Shown here piece by piece: positions 62,573 to 64,000 of a DNA stretch of 64,000 nt. Position numbers and translations under genes: made by a program. Source of the DNA: an uncultured bacterium (GTDB taxonomy: Bacteria > Actinomycetota > Coriobacteriia > Coriobacteriales > Coriobacteriaceae); assembly GCA_905215755.1 (NCBI GenBank), contig CAJMRE010000001.1, forward strand, positions 62,001 through 126,000, in the 5' to 3' direction. The notes beneath the pieces were generated by a model. That model did not search any database. It had not been told where the DNA came from and saw only the letters and a program-made list of their open reading frames with translations. The number at the start of each line of letters is the position of its first letter. Within the stretch, counting starts at the first letter, position 1.

Positions 62573-63694
62573 ATGGCAGACGTCGACAACAGGAACCGTA
62601 ACCGCAGGTCCAACCGAGCGGGTCAGCCCAATCCCAAGCGCGAGGCCCGTGCCAAGGCCGCCGAGCGTCACGTGGCAACTGTGTCCGAAGCGTGCGCCAA
62701 GGATATCGAGCGTTCGCTTGCCGGCGTGTGCGAGTTCGATGGTATGCCTGCCGGTTTTGTCGCGGCGATGAAGGCCAAGGTTCAGAGTGCTGTGGCCGCC
62801 GAAGAACAGGTTGCCGAGGACGTCGAGGGCGCGGAGGCTGCCGAGACCGAGACGGCGCCCGAGACCGAGGCAGCGCCTGAGCCTGCCGAGGAAATCGCCG
62901 AAGCTGAGTCCGCGCCTGCTGAGGAGCCCGCTCCGGTTCTGCCTGAGGTCACCGTGCTCGATGCCTCCGCCACGCAGGCCATCCTGGACAACGGTCGTGG
63001 CTATGCGCAGTTCTGCGACATGGCCGTGCTCGCCTTTGCCTCGTTCACCAACCCGGGCGGTGGCTACATCCAGGGCTATCTGGGCCAGGAGGCCACGCTG
63101 TGCGCCGATTCGTATCTGTACAACGTTCTCGATAAGCAGCGCAAATGGTACGGCGAGAACCGTCGCCGCAACATCAACTGCGAGCTTTACCGCAACCGTG
63201 CGCTGGTGGTGCCTGCGGTGCGCTTCGACCGCAACCACGTGCATGCATACGCCGACGTGATCGTGGCCGCCGCGCCCAACGTTAAGCGCGCCCGCCAGGA
63301 GTATCGCGTGAGCGACGATGCTCTGCTGGACGCCCTGCGCGACCGCATTCGCTTTGTGCTTGCCATCTGCGACGAGCTAGGTCGCGAGAAGCTCGTGCTG
63401 GGCGCTTGGGGCTGCGACAACAACGGCTTTGACGCAGAGGCCGTGGCCGAGCTCTTCCGCAAGGAGCTCGCGTCGGGCGACTTTAAGGTCAAGCAAGTCT
63501 TCTTTGCCGTGCCTTCTACGCGCTGGGATGAGGATTTTGCCAAGTTCGAGCACGTGCTGGCAAACTTCCCCGAGCGCAACGAGGAGTCCTATGCCCAGGT
63601 TGCCGCTCGCGCTGCGGCAGCTCGCGCCGCCGAGCAGACCCAGGCTGCTACCGAGGATGATGAGGACGAGGACGATTGGCGCAAGTACCTGTAA
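62573..63694 (+). CDS. PARG/macrodomain-like protein (TIGR02452-type) with altered QEE motif
   Basis: The 373-residue protein has a basic N-terminus, a Glu/Ala/Pro-rich stretch at about residues 80-125, and a poly(ADP-ribose) glycohydrolase-like core with TNPGGGYIQGYLGQEATLC. The core's GGG (162-164) is followed by Gln172-Glu173-Ala174, where the bacterial PARG signature is QEE with the second Glu catalytic. The C-terminal half (AWGCDNNGFDAEAVAELF, VFFAVPSTRW) fits a macrodomain. AAAGGTGACCACTT precedes the ATG. If Ala174 is real, the protein may bind ADP-ribose without hydrolysing it. Confidence 0.75.
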   Translation: MADVDNRNRNRRSNRAGQPNPKREARAKAAERHVATVSEACAKDIERSLAGVCEFDGMPAGFVAAMKAKVQSAVAAEEQVAEDVEGAEAAETETAPETEAAPEPAEEIAEAESAPAEEPAPVLPEVTVLDASATQAILDNGRGYAQFCDMAVLAFASFTNPGGGYIQGYLGQEATLCADSYLYNVLDKQRKWYGENRRRNINCELYRNRALVVPAVRFDRNHVHAYADVIVAAAPNVKRARQEYRVSDDALLDALRDRIRFVLAICDELGREKLVLGAWGCDNNGFDAEAVAELFRKELASGDFKVKQVFFAVPSTRWDEDFAKFEHVLANFPERNEESYAQVAARAAAARAAEQTQAATEDDEDEDDWRKYL

Positions 63695-63720
63695 TCGGTA
63701 CGTGCTGACAGATAGGTCGA

Positions 63721-63753
63721 GCCGGCGGGAGAGGCTGCTTCCGTCGGCTTTTT
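63721..63753 (+). terminator. Terminator after the PARG-like gene
   Basis: GCCGGCGG and CCGTCGGC pair (one G-T pair) around a 12-base loop and run into TTTTTA. Confidence 0.8.
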
Positions 63754-63772
63754 ACTGAGCGAGGGGCTTACG

Positions 63773-64000
63773 ATGAAAAACGTTCTATGCTTTGGCGACA
63801 GCAACACCTATGGTTACGATCCGGCGGGCATGCGCGACGGCACCGCGGTGCGCTATGCGCAGGATGCGCGCTGGTGCGGCGTGGCCCAACGTGACTTAGG
63901 CGAGGGCTGGCATGTAATTGAAGAAGGCCTCAACGGCCGCACGACGGTACGCGACGACATGTGCCATCTGGACACCAATCTTAACGGCATCCGCGCACTT
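63773..64000 (+). CDS. SGNH/GDSL hydrolase, N-terminal part (runs off the window)
   Basis: The first 76 codons begin MKNVLCFGDSNTYGYDP, the GDS block of SGNH hydrolases with the nucleophile serine, followed by GLNGRTT in the block II region. GAGGGGCTTACG precedes the ATG. The family hydrolyses esters or glycan acetyl groups; the Asp-His part lies outside the window. It lies 19 bases after the terminator of the PARG-like gene. Confidence 0.85.
   Translation, partial: MKNVLCFGDSNTYGYDPAGMRDGTAVRYAQDARWCGVAQRDLGEGWHVIEEGLNGRTTVRDDMCHLDTNLNGIRAL

Overview
The window reads as chromosomal DNA of a high-GC anaerobic actinobacterium of the Coriobacteriia, most likely a Collinsella or close relative. 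This is inferred from the gene set: an actinobacterial-style division and cell-wall cluster with sepF and divIVA but no ftsA, an arginine deiminase fermentation locus, two acetate kinases, GC-rich codon use and strong Shine-Dalgarno sites. No rRNA, tRNA, CRISPR array, prophage or transposase gene was seen.

Layout. Positions 1-5876 hold a secreted C69 dipeptidase start, a lipid-kinase gene with a 30-residue membrane peptide behind it, RNase D, a membrane zinc peptidase, exonuclease VII (xseA, xseB) and a HIT protein. Positions 5918-8088 hold a LysR regulator and an MFS transporter of lower GC. Positions 8122-12300 hold two tandem acetate kinases and phosphate acetyltransferase, the acetate/ATP branch. 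Positions 12380-21318 hold UDP-galactopyranose mutase with a glycosyltransferase, then leftward genes for a self-cleaving P1-type peptidase, Maf, a DJ-1 protein, RlmD-type rRNA methyltransferase and polyphosphate kinase. Positions 21319-28928 are the arginine locus: two apparently identical arcA copies flanking a PLP aminotransferase, then arcB and a YfcC-type carrier. Positions 29410-34270 hold a DUF1846 protein, a small winged-helix protein, pyrG and xerD.

Positions 34601-50220 are the dcw cluster (mraZ, rsmH, ftsL-like, ftsI, murF, mraY, murD, ftsW, murG, murC, murB, ftsQ, ftsZ), nearly all co-oriented, with many short gaps or overlaps. It is followed by pgeF, whose stop overlaps the start of pstS, and then pstCAB-phoU. 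Next come yggS, sepF, yggT and divIVA, the usual Gram-positive division appendix. The right end has a nitroreductase, a Pit phosphate transporter with its DUF47 partner, a BAX-inhibitor-like membrane protein, a PARG-like macrodomain protein and the start of an SGNH hydrolase. Phosphate handling (pst, phoU, pit, ppk) is therefore well represented next to division genes.

The most unusual material is non-coding. Several intergenic regions carry long, perfect inverted repeats of 20-34 bp whose arms are unrelated to one another. Two of them, 14639-14748 and 14842-14970, share a collinear conserved core in opposite orientation although their arms differ, which suggests a recurring element not explained by ordinary terminators. 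The two arc promoters carry matching half-sites 21 bp apart at the same distance from the -10 box. ackA and pta each have a similar palindrome exactly 53 bp before the start codon. yggT has no ATG, GTG or TTG at its expected start and probably begins at ATC behind a perfect GAGGAG site. All functional calls rest on reading motifs and context; no database search was run.
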